Positions 21,588 through 31,592 of a stretch of DNA of 31,656 nucleotides are shown piece after piece (position 1 is the first letter of the stretch; each line of letters opens with the position of its first letter). The position numbers were made by a program, and so were the translations under genes. The DNA is taken from contig JADRCO010000527.1 in NCBI GenBank assembly GCA_021464525.1, positions 1 to 31,656 of the forward strand, written 5' to 3'. This DNA is from Rhizophagus sp. LPA8_4_AMF (taxonomy: Eukaryota; Glomeromycota; Glomeromycetes; Glomerales; Glomeraceae). The notes beneath the pieces were generated by a model, which was not told where the DNA came from, searched no databases, and saw only the letters and a program-made list of their open reading frames with translations.

Positions 21588-21845
21588 TTTTAAAACGATT
21601 CGTAGTCTAAGAGGAGGAAGATGTTTTACAAATTTGAAAACAAACAAGAGGTTTATATATACCAATAATTTTATGTAAACCTCACGTGAGCCAATTTCCA
21701 TAAATAGATAATAGTTTCGAATTTATTACTAATAATCTAATAAATCTGATCTACAATCTCGTTATATCATTTTTACGTGATTTTTTTTTTTTCAATTAGC
21801 CCCTCCCCCTGATAAGCCAATTCGTGCATTAATCAATAAAGAAAA
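21588..21845. promoter_or_regulatory. Bidirectional promoter with TCACGTGA E-box and CCAAT boxes
   Basis: 258 bp between divergent starts of the SR gene and the BORCS5-like gene. It contains the perfect 8-bp palindrome TCACGTGA at 21682-21689, followed immediately by a CCAAT box at 21691-21695. Further CCAAT boxes are at 21662-21666 and 21817-21821. A T-run and a CCCCTCCCCC block (about 21800-21810) lie near the BORCS5-like start. CACGTG is the site of bHLH factors (Cbf1/TFEB type). Use in vivo is inferred. Confidence 0.55.
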
Positions 21846-23585
21846 ATGAGCGAAAATCTTTCAATAAGCGAAATTGGACAATCTAATGAAATTATAACAG
21901 AAAGAAATGAAAATCAGGATATTATTAATGAAGGATCGGAAGTAAACCATTCAAAAATAATTCAACGAGACATTGAGAAGGTAATTTCATTATGTATGAT
22001 AATCATTGAAATACACACTCATTTCACATTAATTTAGGGCGTTATCACAGTTAATAAAGTTTATGAAAAAGATAATTTAGATCAGGAAATTACAAAATTG
22101 GATAAAATCCCAAAGGTAATTAACATTTAGATTGCAAATTGCTATAAAATATTTCATCATCTACTTTCTATAATTTGATAATAAAGTTAACAAACTATAG
22201 TTTGAACCATTGATTAAACCTCATCCCGAAACAAGTTTTACACTTAGTGGATTATGGGGCTCTACTCCTGTATCATCGGATCAAGTTAAAGAGCGTATGT
22301 ATATCATTTTATGAATATTATTTTTTAACTTATCCTAATTTATATTCTGGTTTTAGCATCATTCGGATATGAATCATTGTTTAATTTTTCATTAACATAT
22401 CAATCACATATAAAGAAATGTGCTGAAGAAATTTGTGAAGATCAGGTAAATTTAGAATTTTCGTTTAATTTAATAACATCTTATTCGATTTATATAATAT
22501 GATTTTAGCGAATAGTTATGGACACAGTCAAATCAGCGGATACATATTGTGCGGAAATAAATCAGACAGTGATTGCTGCTCAATTACAAGCAAAAGCAAA
22601 TTATGAACAAATGGGCATTGGTAAGATATCTTAATCATATTCTCTATGATATTGAATTTTAAATAATCGATTTTTATTTTTAGTCAACGTATTTATGAAA
22701 CAGGTGGAAAAAACTCATAAGATGATACATGAAATCTTTCAAACGCTAAATAAGATGGAAAGTTTTTTATCAGCAGAAGAACGATTAACAGACTCATCTG
22801 CAAGTATCAAATATCCAAAACTTCACAAGTTATGTGTAAATACAAAACCAAAACATAATCATGGTTCCTTTCAGTTTGAAACAAGAAGACTCTCTTTACC
22901 ACAACGAAGAACTCATCCTAGCATCGGTACTATATCATTTAATACAGTGTTATCTGATAAACATCAAGATTCAGATGGTGCATTCAGTCCAGTCCGGAGC
23001 CCTGATAGGATAACATTATCTAGTGTTCAGAGTATTCTCGGCTCTTCTGATGATAGCTCTGCTTCTGAACGTTTAAAGGAAATATATTCAAATACATCAC
23101 AAAATTCAGAGGAAAGGCCATCCTCCCAATGGCTTTCGGGTTTCAATCCAATGAGAGAAAGTATAAAAAGAGCTGGAAATGACACGAGTACTGAAAATCT
23201 TCAAGGGTTACAGGAAACTCAAATGGCCACAAATAATGGATTCTCTAATTCTTCTTTGATATCGCCATCAAATAACTCGCACCTTAAATCTCCAGTTAAC
23301 AATAATAATAAATCTTTGCTTACTGCTATGTTAAAGCGTACTACAGCCAAAGAAAAGAAATCAATATCATCAAACGTCCGCACACATAGTCGAACTGTTT
23401 CAGAAACTAGCTTAGAATCAATATCGAGCGATCGCGGTCGAAAGAATGATGTAAAAGAATTAACGCATTCCAAACAAGTTCAAAAAGAAGGACCTATTAT
23501 ACAAATTGTAAGTGGAGATAGAAGGAGCAGTAGCGAAGAAAGGATTGATAATGTTGAAGATCGTTCGGAAACGACACTTTATTGA
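21846..23585 (+). CDS. BORCS5: BORCS5-like subunit of the BORC lysosome/vacuole complex
   Basis: Six exons: 21846-21980, 22038-22115, 22201-22294, 22357-22445, 22509-22620 and 22684-23585, giving 469 aa. BORCS5 (Loh12cr1) is a subunit of BORC, which recruits Arl8 to lysosomes and drives their movement. The core at about 62-200 follows the human protein: IPKFEPLIKP (human IPTFQPLLKG), a segment with LTYQSHIKKCAEEICEDQ (human LRYQDHLHQCAEAVAFDQ), then a long helix ending LNKMESFLSAEERL (human LNSMLPEGERL). After about residue 203 there is a 265-residue Ser/Asn/Arg-rich disordered tail inside the last large exon. The human protein is only about 196 aa and begins with Met-Gly for myristoylation. 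Here the start is MSENLS, so that anchor is absent. The ATG is the first in the transcript region after the CCAAT box. Confidence 0.75.
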
Positions 23586-23880
23586 TGACACCTAATTATA
23601 TCTTTAATTAATCTGAAAATAAAAACTTGTAATATAATAAGATAAAATTACAAAAAAAAAAAATTAATGATTACATTAAAAAAAGAATGATATGACATGA
23701 TTATTATTATTGTTGCTATTATTTTACTTTTTTTCCTATCTCAGCAGTTCATTGAAAATTAATAAATCAAGAACAATAAGAATTTTAAAGCATTAGAATA
23801 ATAATATTACTGAATATTTCTAATTTTTTTATAATCACTTAGCTGCCTTTTATCATAAGTTTTTTGATGCTTATTTTACA
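23586..23880. other. Convergent intergenic region, BORCS5-like / SZRD1-like
   Basis: 295 bp between stop codons. AT-rich, with A runs, a short (ATT)n tract at about 23701-23725 and AAATAAA words that may serve as poly-A signals. No other gene. Confidence 0.5.
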
Positions 23881-24757
23881 TCAAGATTTTTGATTCTTGA
23901 TAATTTTTATTCTATTAAATCCGCTCATTTGTCCATAATTAGGAGATCTCGGTTGCCGTATAATATCTGATCCTTCCGTCTGTGAATTTGCTGGAGAAAT
24001 AATTCTTTTTTCGCCTATAGATTTTGGTTTATGATAATGAATGTTTTCTTCCCATAGTTTACTACCATCTTTTATCTGCAAAATGTCCTTTTTGTCATCA
24101 AGAATCTGACCCTCACTCCCAGTGATTACGCTTTCTCCGTTGTTATTACCGTCAGAATTAGTGTTAGTACCGAATATTTTTTGTCTTGCCACATTATATT
24201 TTGCTTCACGTTCTGCTAAAGATTTTTTCAGTGAACTTATGGAGAAATCGTCACCAGTGAAGGTATGAGTAGTAGTTGTTGGTCCCGGATTCTTTGGACG
24301 CTTTAAAATACGAAGCTATCATTTTAAAAATATTGTTAATTGGACCGATTCATTTAAAACAAGAATATCGACAACGCTATTAACTAATTTATAAACTAAA
24401 TACTTGTGGTACGTATTCTGTACGTGTTGTGTCTGTACGAACTATCTCCGGCCGTACGTACGCGTTTCTATTGTGTGAATTAAATTTGATCGAATTAAAA
24501 TTATAACAAGATACTTTAAAAATATTCGAATCAGAAATAAGTGAGACAATTATTCATACGCTTCGTGCCATAATTGCTTGTTTTTTTCATGTTCATCAAC
24601 AACTTTACTAGGTTTTGGATCTAACTAATAAAAGGAAATAAAAAACTGGTTACTAATGGTTAACAAAGTTAGCTTTAGTAATGTGAAAAGAGCAAAAAGC
24701 AGATCATACGCCAGCATCAGCAGCAGCTTCCCAATCATCCCAAGGATCGTCGCCCAT
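23881..24757 (-). CDS. SUZ-domain protein, SZRD1-like
   Basis: Four exons, 5' to 3' on the minus strand: 24757-24710, 24624-24560, 24467-24404 and 24315-23881, giving 203 aa. The N-terminus is acidic and Trp-rich (MGDDPWDDWEAAADAG), as in SZRD1. Then a short exon ends EYVPQ and joins LRILKRP, giving the start of the SUZ domain, which continues to SLKKSLAEREAKYNVARQ plus KIFG. The C-terminal DIIRQPRSPNYGQMSGF resembles the SUZ-C motif (human NVIRQPLGPDGSQGF). SUZ domains bind RNA and accompany mRNA regulators, so a cytoplasmic RNA role is likely but unproven. The linker between SUZ and SUZ-C is longer than in the human protein (133-152 aa isoforms). Domain order and edge motifs make the family call fairly firm. 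The gene shares a 189-bp divergent promoter with the ARA2-like gene. Confidence 0.82.
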
Positions 24758-24946
24758 TGTTCGACTATTTTACTTTGAGGAAATTGCAGAATGTAAAACT
24801 GCGGGAATTATAACTGCACGATGATCTTATTTATAAATATTTTTTTTAAAAAAAACATCTGTGATCAAATTTTGAATTATTAATAACGCATCATAAAATA
24901 ATTTTTATTAGTTTTTCACGAAACTTTGAAAGCCAATCCATTTATT
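24758..24946. promoter_or_regulatory. Short bidirectional promoter, SZRD1-like / ARA2-like
   Basis: 189 bp between divergent ATGs. A CCAAT word lies at 24933-24937, only 10 bp before the ARA2-like ATG, so it is more likely in the leader than a functional box. A T-run and A-run occur at about 24838-24855. No other motif stands out. Confidence 0.45.
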
Positions 24947-26146
24947 ATGGAAAATAAGGAAACTAATAAATTTCAGGTTCCAGAATTAACATTCGGGGCA
25001 GGTGTCTTTAGTGGTCGGTATAATCATATTGAAAAAGACTGGCCGTTATTATCCGTTCGAAGAGCTTTCGAGTTAGGTATTTAATTAACAAATTTAAATT
25101 ACTGTTGTAAAATATTATTACCAATTTATTTATTTCGATATTCAAATGATAAGGTATTAATGCATTTGATACTAGTCCATATTACGGTGACAGTGAGAAA
25201 ATCCTTGGTTCTGCCCTTCGTGCTTTACAGGAAGAATTCTCTCGTTCAAGTTATTACATATTCACAAAAGTAGGTCGGTATGGACCGAAAAATTTTGACT
25301 ACACTGCTAAGCGAATTCAAGAAAGTGTTAAAGAAAGCTGCAGGCGATTATGCACAGATTATTTAGATGTTGTATACGCGCATGACATAGAATTTGTTAA
25401 CTTCGAAGATGTTGTTGAAGAGGGAGGGGCTTTGCCCGAACTATTCAAGTTAAAAGTAATAATTATCTTCCCTTCAAATTCAGGAATTTGATATGTGCAA
25501 ATTATTAACATTATTTATTTAAAGGAACAAGGAAAAATAAGATATGTAGGAATAAGCGGTAAGTCATATTTAAAAAGAGGATTTAAACATGTTTCCTATC
25601 AATTCATTTTCTCTCAAATTTATAGGATATCCTCTAGATGTGCTTCTGAAAATAGCACGGTTTCAATATGAGCGCGATCAACCTATTGATGTCATTCTTT
25701 CTTATTCTCATTATTGTCTTCATAACATTAAACTAGTCGACTATATTCAAGAATTTAATTATGTTGGAGTTCAATACATAATGAACGCATCTCCACTTAG
25801 CATGGGACTTCTGCGTAATAGTGAGCCACCGGAATGGCACCCAGCTTCAAATGGTTTGCGTTATGCTGTTGCGCAAAGTGCTGTGCTTGCAGCCAGAAAT
25901 AATTTGAATATCTCGAAGTTGGCACTTCAATTCGCTTTAGATTTAGATGATATTACCAGTACTGTAATTGGTTTATCAAATCCAAGTGAAGTTGATGAGG
26001 CTATTGCAATTCTTAAAGAATTGCATGCAAGAAAAAGGAGAAAGAAAACAATTCCGGAAATTGAAAAAAAAATCTTAAACGAAATCCATCAAATTCTTGA
26101 GCCTCATTTTAATCGTAGTTGGGATTCTCCTCCAAAAGATTATTGA
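24947..26146 (+). CDS. ARA2: Aldo/keto reductase, D-arabinose dehydrogenase (Ara2)-like
   Basis: Four exons: 24947-25076, 25154-25455, 25525-25558 and 25626-26146, giving 328 aa (yeast Ara2 is 335). Ara2 oxidises D-arabinose with NAD+ to D-arabinono-1,4-lactone, the step before the oxidase that makes D-erythroascorbate, the fungal ascorbate analogue. The plant relative is L-galactose dehydrogenase. The full AKR catalytic tetrad is visible: Asp49 and Tyr54 in FDTSPYYG, Lys82 in FTKVGRYG and His120 in YAHDIEF. The strand KIRYVGISG and the late ITSTVIGLSNPSEVDEA cofactor segment follow the family order. The tail (about 285-328) is charged, with a KRRKK run. Assignment to Ara2 rather than another AKR rests on the DTSPYYG and YLDVVYAHDIEF-type motifs. 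It lies upstream of GSK-3 in the same direction. Confidence 0.88.
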
Positions 26147-26405
26147 AATTATTTAAACAATTTATCTAGTAATTTTTATTAATAAAATTTAATAAAGTTT
26201 TCATTTCTTTTCGAGTCATTTAAAAATTCCGGCTCTGGCCCAAATGAGAGTATCAGCTGACTAATCATGTGCTTATTATTATCCCAAAATAGTTACACGA
26301 AATAAAAGGAACTGGCAAAGCATTCTCTATTTGGAAAAATGTGTTTCCATGACATTTTGATCTTATAAATCCAAACAATTTTTCAAATTATCTTTCGAAG
26401 TTCAG
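26147..26405 (+). promoter_or_regulatory. ARA2-like 3' region and GSK-3 promoter
   Basis: 259 bp. The first 60 bp have AATAAAATTTAATAAAG, a plausible poly-A signal for the ARA2-like gene. The rest is less AT-rich (for example CCGGCTCTGGCCC at about 26229) and leads to the GSK-3 ATG at 26406. No confident TATA or CCAAT box is seen. Confidence 0.4.
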
Positions 26406-28317
26406 ATGTCAAACAAACGTCGCGCACCGGTCGCTGTTAATAACGCAACAGAAACAAAACCACCACACAATACTATGTCGAACGGTCCCATCAATGGAAT
26501 TAAAGTTGGTAAGTAATATTATATTTTTTATGAAATGGTCTGCCAATTTTTGTCGAAGAGAAATTAAAACTTCTCGCTTTAGACTGATTTTATTGGTGAC
26601 AGTACTGTTTTCATATATTTTTACCTGACTCTTATTTTAATCTGTCAAGGCTAACTTTAAAGCTTTGTGTAATATACTAACCCGGCTTCCTCTTTCGTTA
26701 GATGATCCTCCTAAGTTATTCAAAGTAACTGCCAATGATGGAAAAACGGCAGAAGAATTCGAATTAGCTTATACAGTCACAAAAGTAGTCGGAAATGGAT
26801 CTTTTGGTGTTGTATATCAAGCAAAACTAATTAAATCTGGCGAAGAAGTTGCTATCAAAAAAGTACTTCAGGATAAACGATTTAAGGTAGGCTATGTTTA
26901 ATTATTGAACATCTTAAATTTTACTTATCAATTAAGAATGTCAAATATCTAATTATTTTTAAGAACGGTAATGTTGTCAAAAATTCTTTACAAAGCAATT
27001 TTATAATAAATTATTTATATTTATATAATCTTTTCTTTTTTTTTTTTTATTTTGATCTAGAATCGTGAACTCCAAATTATGAAATTGGTATCGCATCCAA
27101 ATATAGTGTACTTGAAGTCCTTTTTCTATTCTAATGGTGAAAAGGTATATAATTTAATCGGAAAATCACTTTGTAATAAAAATGTGTGTTGCTAATTACT
27201 TTTATAACAATTATAGAAAGACGAAGTTTACCTTAACCTTGTACTTGAATACGTTCCTGAAACCGTTTATAGAGCATCACGTTCGTATGCTAAAAACAAA
27301 CAAATAATGCCTATGCTCCTCATAAAACTTTATATGTACCAACTTTTCCGGTCACTTGCCTATATCCATTCTCTTGGCATCTGTCATCGTGACATTAAAC
27401 CACAAAATTTGTTACTGAATCCGGCCACGGGTGTATTAAAATTATGTGACTTCGGCAGTGCAAAAATTTTAGTAGCTGGTGAACCAAATGTCTCATATAT
27501 TTGTTCAAGATATTATAGAGCGCCCGAGTTGATCTTTGGCGCAACAAATTACACAACGAATATTGGTAATGATTGTTATTTTATCCTTCTTTGATTATAA
27601 ATATTCTCTTTTAGATGTAATTCAAATTTGATTTGTCTTTACTTATTTATTGTACAGATGTTTGGTCAACAGGGTGTGTTATGGCTGAATTAATGCTTGG
27701 ACATCCTTTATTCCCCGGAGAAAGTGGAATTGACCAATTAGTTGAAATCATTAAAGTTTTGGGAACGCCGACAAGGGAGCAAATCAAAACCATGAATCCA
27801 AATTATATGGAACATAAATTCCCTCAAATCAAGCCTCATCCATTCTCAAAGGTGATTGATTTTATTATATTCTTTATACTTGATTTTTTACGAAGTTATT
27901 TATTTAACAAGCAGAAAATTTATTTTTTTAGGTTTTCAGAGCCAGAACGCCTCCTGAAGCAATCGATCTTATATCCCGTCTATTGGAATATACACCAGCA
28001 AACCGACTAACAGCAATTCAAGCAATGTGCCATCCATTTTTCGATGAACTACGAAATCCAGAAACAAGACTTCCAAATGGGAGGGAATTACCTAAGCTCT
28101 TTGATTTTACAGCACAAGGTATGAACCCAATTTTTTCTAGATTTAATTTTTCTGTGAAATAACAATTATTTTTCTGTAATTAGAACTATCTATCCGTGAA
28201 GATTTAATTTCCCAACTTGTTCCTCCTCATGCTGAGGAGGAAATCCTTTCTCGCGGAATTGATATTCATAATTTCACTCCGTTGACAGAGTCTCAAATGC
28301 GTGCATCTTTGGATTAA
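26406..28317 (+). CDS. GSK3: Glycogen synthase kinase-3 family Ser/Thr kinase
   Basis: Seven exons: 26406-26508, 26702-26886, 27061-27144, 27217-27565, 27658-27851, 27932-28118 and 28184-28317, giving 411 aa. The complete kinase is present. The Gly loop GNGSFG is at 65-70, ATP-anchoring Lys87 in [13 protein letters not shown] with catalytic Asp183, DFG at 202-204, and the GSK-3 activation segment [12 protein letters not shown] with the autophosphorylated Tyr at 218 (Tyr216 in GSK-3 beta). The Arg in the first ICSR motif and the [15 protein letters not shown] helix are also GSK-3-typical, as is the C-terminal [18 protein letters not shown]. Fungal relatives (yeast Rim11/Mck1, fission yeast Skp1) act in stress, meiosis and cell-wall signalling. 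The short N-terminal leader (about 50 aa) is low-complexity. Confidence 0.96.
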
Positions 28318-28574
28318 AAATAAATAATGACTTTAGACTTTAAATATTAAAATCCTTTTTTTTCCTTTTAAAAAAGATTTAGGAAAAGATAAAAATTTAA
28401 CCCTTTATTGTCTTTAATTGTTTCATTTATTTTTTTTTTCAATATTAATTAGATTAGAAATTTTAATTGTTTTTCTTTTCCTTTATATTCTTGACTACAT
28501 AGGTTGTTTGGTACGTTTAATGATTGCTTCACAAATTCTAATGATCACAAATATTTTGTGGATGTGAATATTCT

Positions 28575-28601
28575 ATTATTATTATTATTATTATTATTAT
28601 T
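28575..28601. repeat. (ATT)n microsatellite
   Basis: Nine uninterrupted ATT units in the 3' flank of GSK-3. A similar tract sits in intron 3 of XRCC4 (about 4827-4851). Confidence 0.9.
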
Positions 28602-29061
28602 TTCTTCTTTTGACAGATTTGGGTATTTTTTTTATACATATTGATCTAATTTTATATATTATTTTTGCATATCAATTAGTTATATCCATCCTATAAACAA
28701 GAAAGGCTTGTAAGGATGAGGATTTGTAATTAAGGATTTTTATTATGTGGTTTTTAATTGTTGTGGTTGTTAGTAATTTATTAAGCAAAGATTACTATTG
28801 GCATTATATTTGTTGCAATTTTTGCAGCAATTTGCATTGGTATAAAGATATTTATAGTTTTAGTATTAAATTTGTTAATACTTTTTTTTAAAAAAAATTA
28901 TCATATACTATTCTTATTTTTTATTTTATATTTATATATTATTTTATGACATTGAACATTTCTTTTTTTTTTTATTTTTACCTTTTACCATTAGTTACAT
29001 TAGTTACATTAGTTCATATCATAATTTATTTATGAATTGATAAAACCTGATTAGTACATAA

Positions 29062-29160
29062 GTGTAATAATGGTATAAACCATAAATAATATTTTTACAT
29101 TTTTCATTTTTGTGTAATAATGGTATAAACCATAAATGATATTTAATATTTTTCATTTTT
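29062..29160 (+). repeat. Two head-to-tail copies of a 50-bp unit
   Basis: Unit 1 is 29062-29111 and unit 2 is 29112-29160. Both start GTGTAATAATGGTATAAACC and end TTTTTCATTTTT, with only a few differences between them. Each contains TGGT-ATAA-ACCA, a 4-bp stem inverted repeat. It is a recent tandem duplication of non-coding DNA. Confidence 0.85.
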
Positions 29161-29643
29161 TTTAATTTATTATTTCAAAATACTGTATTAATAAGTAAAA
29201 ATTAATGGGAATATATTAAATATTTTTTGAAACAAATTGGCATATATATATATAAAGATATATCAAGGTTAGAATTATACAGTTTTAGCCAAAAAAAAAA
29301 TGTTTTTTAGTAAAATTTTTTACTATAATTAGTTTTAAATAAAAAATAATATAATTTAAAAAATTATAATTTATCACAGATGTAATTTATCACTAGTTTC
29401 TATTTGTCATGTGATTTACATAATTTTAATATAATAGTCACAAGATTTATACTTTATTAGACTTTTTAATTATTAAATCAATTAGTATTTTCCATGTTCT
29501 TTCTTTTTTATTACTTTTTTCATTTATGTAAAATCATAAATATTTTTATTATTTTTTCCCTTTTACATAAACCTATCTTATAAAAAAAAAAAATTTGAAA
29601 ACATTTATCCTTTGAAATTTGCTTATAATACATAATTAGATAG

Positions 29644-29677
29644 ACTTTAAAGTAATATTAACTTTAAAGTGATATTG
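29644..29677. repeat. Pair of ACTTTAAAGT palindromes
   Basis: The 10-bp perfect palindrome ACTTTAAAGT occurs at 29644-29653 and 29661-29670 within a 17-bp tandem unit (ACTTTAAAGT plus AATATTA or GATATTG). A degraded third copy (ATTTTAAAAC) follows. Confidence 0.75.
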
Positions 29678-30138
29678 ATTTTAAAACAACTTAGAATTAG
29701 AATAAAAAAAGTTGGTTTAGGGTTAAAGATTAAAATAAATAATTTTGGGTTGAAATTAAATTATGAAATAACCATTTCTAACCCTTTTTTTATTTATTTA
29801 CTTTTTTTTTATAAACAATCATAATAATATTTGTGATAAACAACATATATTATTATATTTAGAAAAGAAATTTAAATTATGAAAAGATTGTGAAATTTTA
29901 TAAATAGTTAGACTAAATGATAGAAGTTTTATATCATTAAAGATCATATAGGTTGTAAAAGAAAAGTCATTTATCATCATATAATTTATTCTCACAGTTA
30001 TACCTATAAATTAAACTTTCATTACTAAAAACTCTGCTACAAAAAAAATTAGCTGTTCATTTATTATTAATATTTTATGGCTAAAATCAAACAATTCTGA
30101 AAGCTTTATAATTACAAATATATTGGCTTATAGTCAGA

Positions 30139-30162
30139 ATTGGGCCAAAATTAAGGCCCCAA
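30139..30162. repeat. TTGGGCC/GGCCCCAA inverted repeat
   Basis: An imperfect inverted repeat, ATTGGGCC then AAAATTAA then GGCCCCAAAT, forms a GC-rich hairpin in AT-rich DNA about 370 bp before the broken gene. It could be the edge of a small mobile element, but no partner end or target duplication was found by eye. Confidence 0.4.
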
Positions 30163-30531
30163 ATTACTATTAAAATTGCATGTGACTATCATAAATGTTA
30201 CATAACAATTATATATCAATCATTTGACTCATTTGCCAAAAACCTCAAAAAAAATTTTTTAATAATAACTTTCGCATCAAACCAATCTTCTCACTACAAA
30301 ACTAATCTCTTTCAAAGGTAAATTATATGAAGTTTGCCACATTATTTCTATTTACAAAAAAAATACTTTTTAACTTTATTTAAACAAAATTTTAGTAATT
30401 AAAAAGTAGTTGTAGATTTAAACTAAGATTTTTTTCGTTAAACATAAATTTCGCATATTAAAATTGAATAAAATCTCAATAAGTTTAATATTTCAAAATA
30501 ATTAAACATTTTTTTTTATATTTTAGATAAT

Positions 30532-31204
30532 ATGAGTCAAACTGCAATTTCTACTGCACTTTCAACAATAACTCCAATGACTACTGATTTAAGATTTGAA
30601 TATAATGTATGTGGAAAACTGTTTAAAAAAAGGGGGATTAACAAAACATTTAAATGTTGTTGAAAAATACAATTCTTTACGTTTAGATTTTGATATTTTA
30701 CCCAAAAATACTATACATCAATTTAAAGCTATATTAGTTTACTATATCCGTAAAAGGTTACCAAAAGGATATAAATAATTAGGAAAACAAACAGTTTCCA
30801 TTCCTACTACCAAAGGTCAGTTTTATGCAGTATTTAAAAATCATATACATTATTATTCAGCTACGAGAGGTATTTATAAGTGTGTATTTTATAGAAGTTC
30901 GTCAAATCAAGTATTAGCAAATATTCTGAAAATGCAAGGATGGGAAATTAAATTTTTTGATCAATGACAATGTACGTATGTTATACTTTGTGATGGTGAC
31001 AATAATACTGAAAATGGTGAAGAAAATCCTATTGTAGCTGCATTATCTCATGAAATAATCAAAAAATTACACAAACCAAAATGCATATATAATCAATTAA
31101 CAGTAAAATGGAAAAAGCAAAAAAATACTGATTTTAATGGTAATTTCACTCAAGCAGGTCATGCTTATTTTCATTTTTATAATAGTCAAACTATGATTAA
31201 ATAA
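30532..31204 (+). pseudogene. Broken zinc-finger-like lineage-specific gene
   Basis: One long frame can be followed for about 220 codons, broken three times. From the ATG at 30532 the frame runs MSQTAISTALSTITPMTTDL to a CGKLFKK segment, where a run of seven A (about 30625-30631) puts it out of phase. After the shift it continues GLTKHLNVVEKYNSLRL to a TAA at 30776-30778, then LGKQTVSIPTTKGQFYAVFK and onward to a TGA at 30965-30967, then to a final TAA at 31202-31204. The CGKLFKKGGLTKHL part is the middle of a C2H2 finger, but the first Cys and the last His are absent. A T-run followed by TTTTAG at 30511-30526 looks like a splice acceptor, so a 5' exon may be missing. It resembles expanded repeat-borne families of mycorrhizal fungi, an impression from memory and not a search. 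Confidence 0.6.
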
Positions 31205-31375
31205 AATAGCCAAAATTGAAGACTCTCTTCAGTTGTGTTTACGACTATTTTTTACTAATATTTTTTCACATAAAAATTATATTTTTTCACTTTATATTCT
31301 TTAAATATACACTTTAAGCCTTTATAATACACTTTATTTTTATTTTTCTACTAATATATATACTTCTCCGCGAAA
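31205..31375. other. AT-rich spacer after the pseudogene
   Basis: T-rich and A-rich non-coding DNA between the broken gene and the palindromic repeat. It has no open frame or motif of note. Confidence 0.6.
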
Positions 31376-31420
31376 TAATTACGGTTTCGGCATTACGTCT
31401 GTAAAAATCCGCCGTAATTA
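31376..31420. repeat. 9-bp perfect inverted repeat TAATTACGG/CCGTAATTA
   Basis: TAATTACGG at 31376-31384 and its exact complement CCGTAATTA at 31412-31420 are separated by 27 nt. It lies directly left of the GGATAA repeat and may belong to the same element. Confidence 0.65.
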
Positions 31421-31473
31421 ATTTCAGCAGAGGATTTTTTTTTGACGTAATTAGTGTTCCAATCCGATTAGCC

Positions 31474-31592
31474 GTTATCCGCCGGATAACGGATATCCGT
31501 TAAAAAAACCGGATAAATCGGATGACGGATCATTGACGGATCGGATAAACCGGATGACGGATAATGACGGATTTATCCGACGTTATCCGACA
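31474..31592. repeat. Dense GGATAA/TTATCCG palindromic repeat
   Basis: About 120 bp built almost wholly from GGAT(A/G)A, CGGAT and TTATCCG words in both directions. It includes the palindrome GTTATCC-GCC-GGATAAC (31474-31490), the overlapping perfect 14-bp palindrome AACGGATATCCGTT (31488-31501), two copies of CGGATGACGGAT (31519-31530 and 31551-31562), and an inverted block TTATCCGACGTTATCCGACA. It is much more GC-rich than its surroundings. It could be a terminal repeat of a mobile element or a satellite array; the window ends soon after. Confidence 0.7.

Larger units (their letters stand above)
28318..30531. other. AT-rich gene-free region right of GSK-3
   Basis: About 2.2 kb with no supportable gene on either strand. 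It contains T-rich and A-rich runs, the (ATT)n tract at 28575-28601, a TTAGTTACA triplet repeat at about 28990-29015, the 50-bp duplication at 29062-29160, the ACTTTAAAGT palindrome pair at 29644-29670, and a GGGCC/GGCCCC inverted repeat at about 30139-30162. The GSK-3 3' UTR occupies the left end. Confidence 0.7.

Noticed and set aside
22695..23473. Minus-strand frame inside the BORCS5-like last exon (23219-23473)
   Set aside because: Shadow of the Ser-rich coding tail; no start context or homology signal.
4271..28317. A functional gene cluster (secondary metabolism or defence system)
   Set aside because: The eleven genes belong to unrelated housekeeping processes, and no tailoring, transport or regulator genes accompany them.
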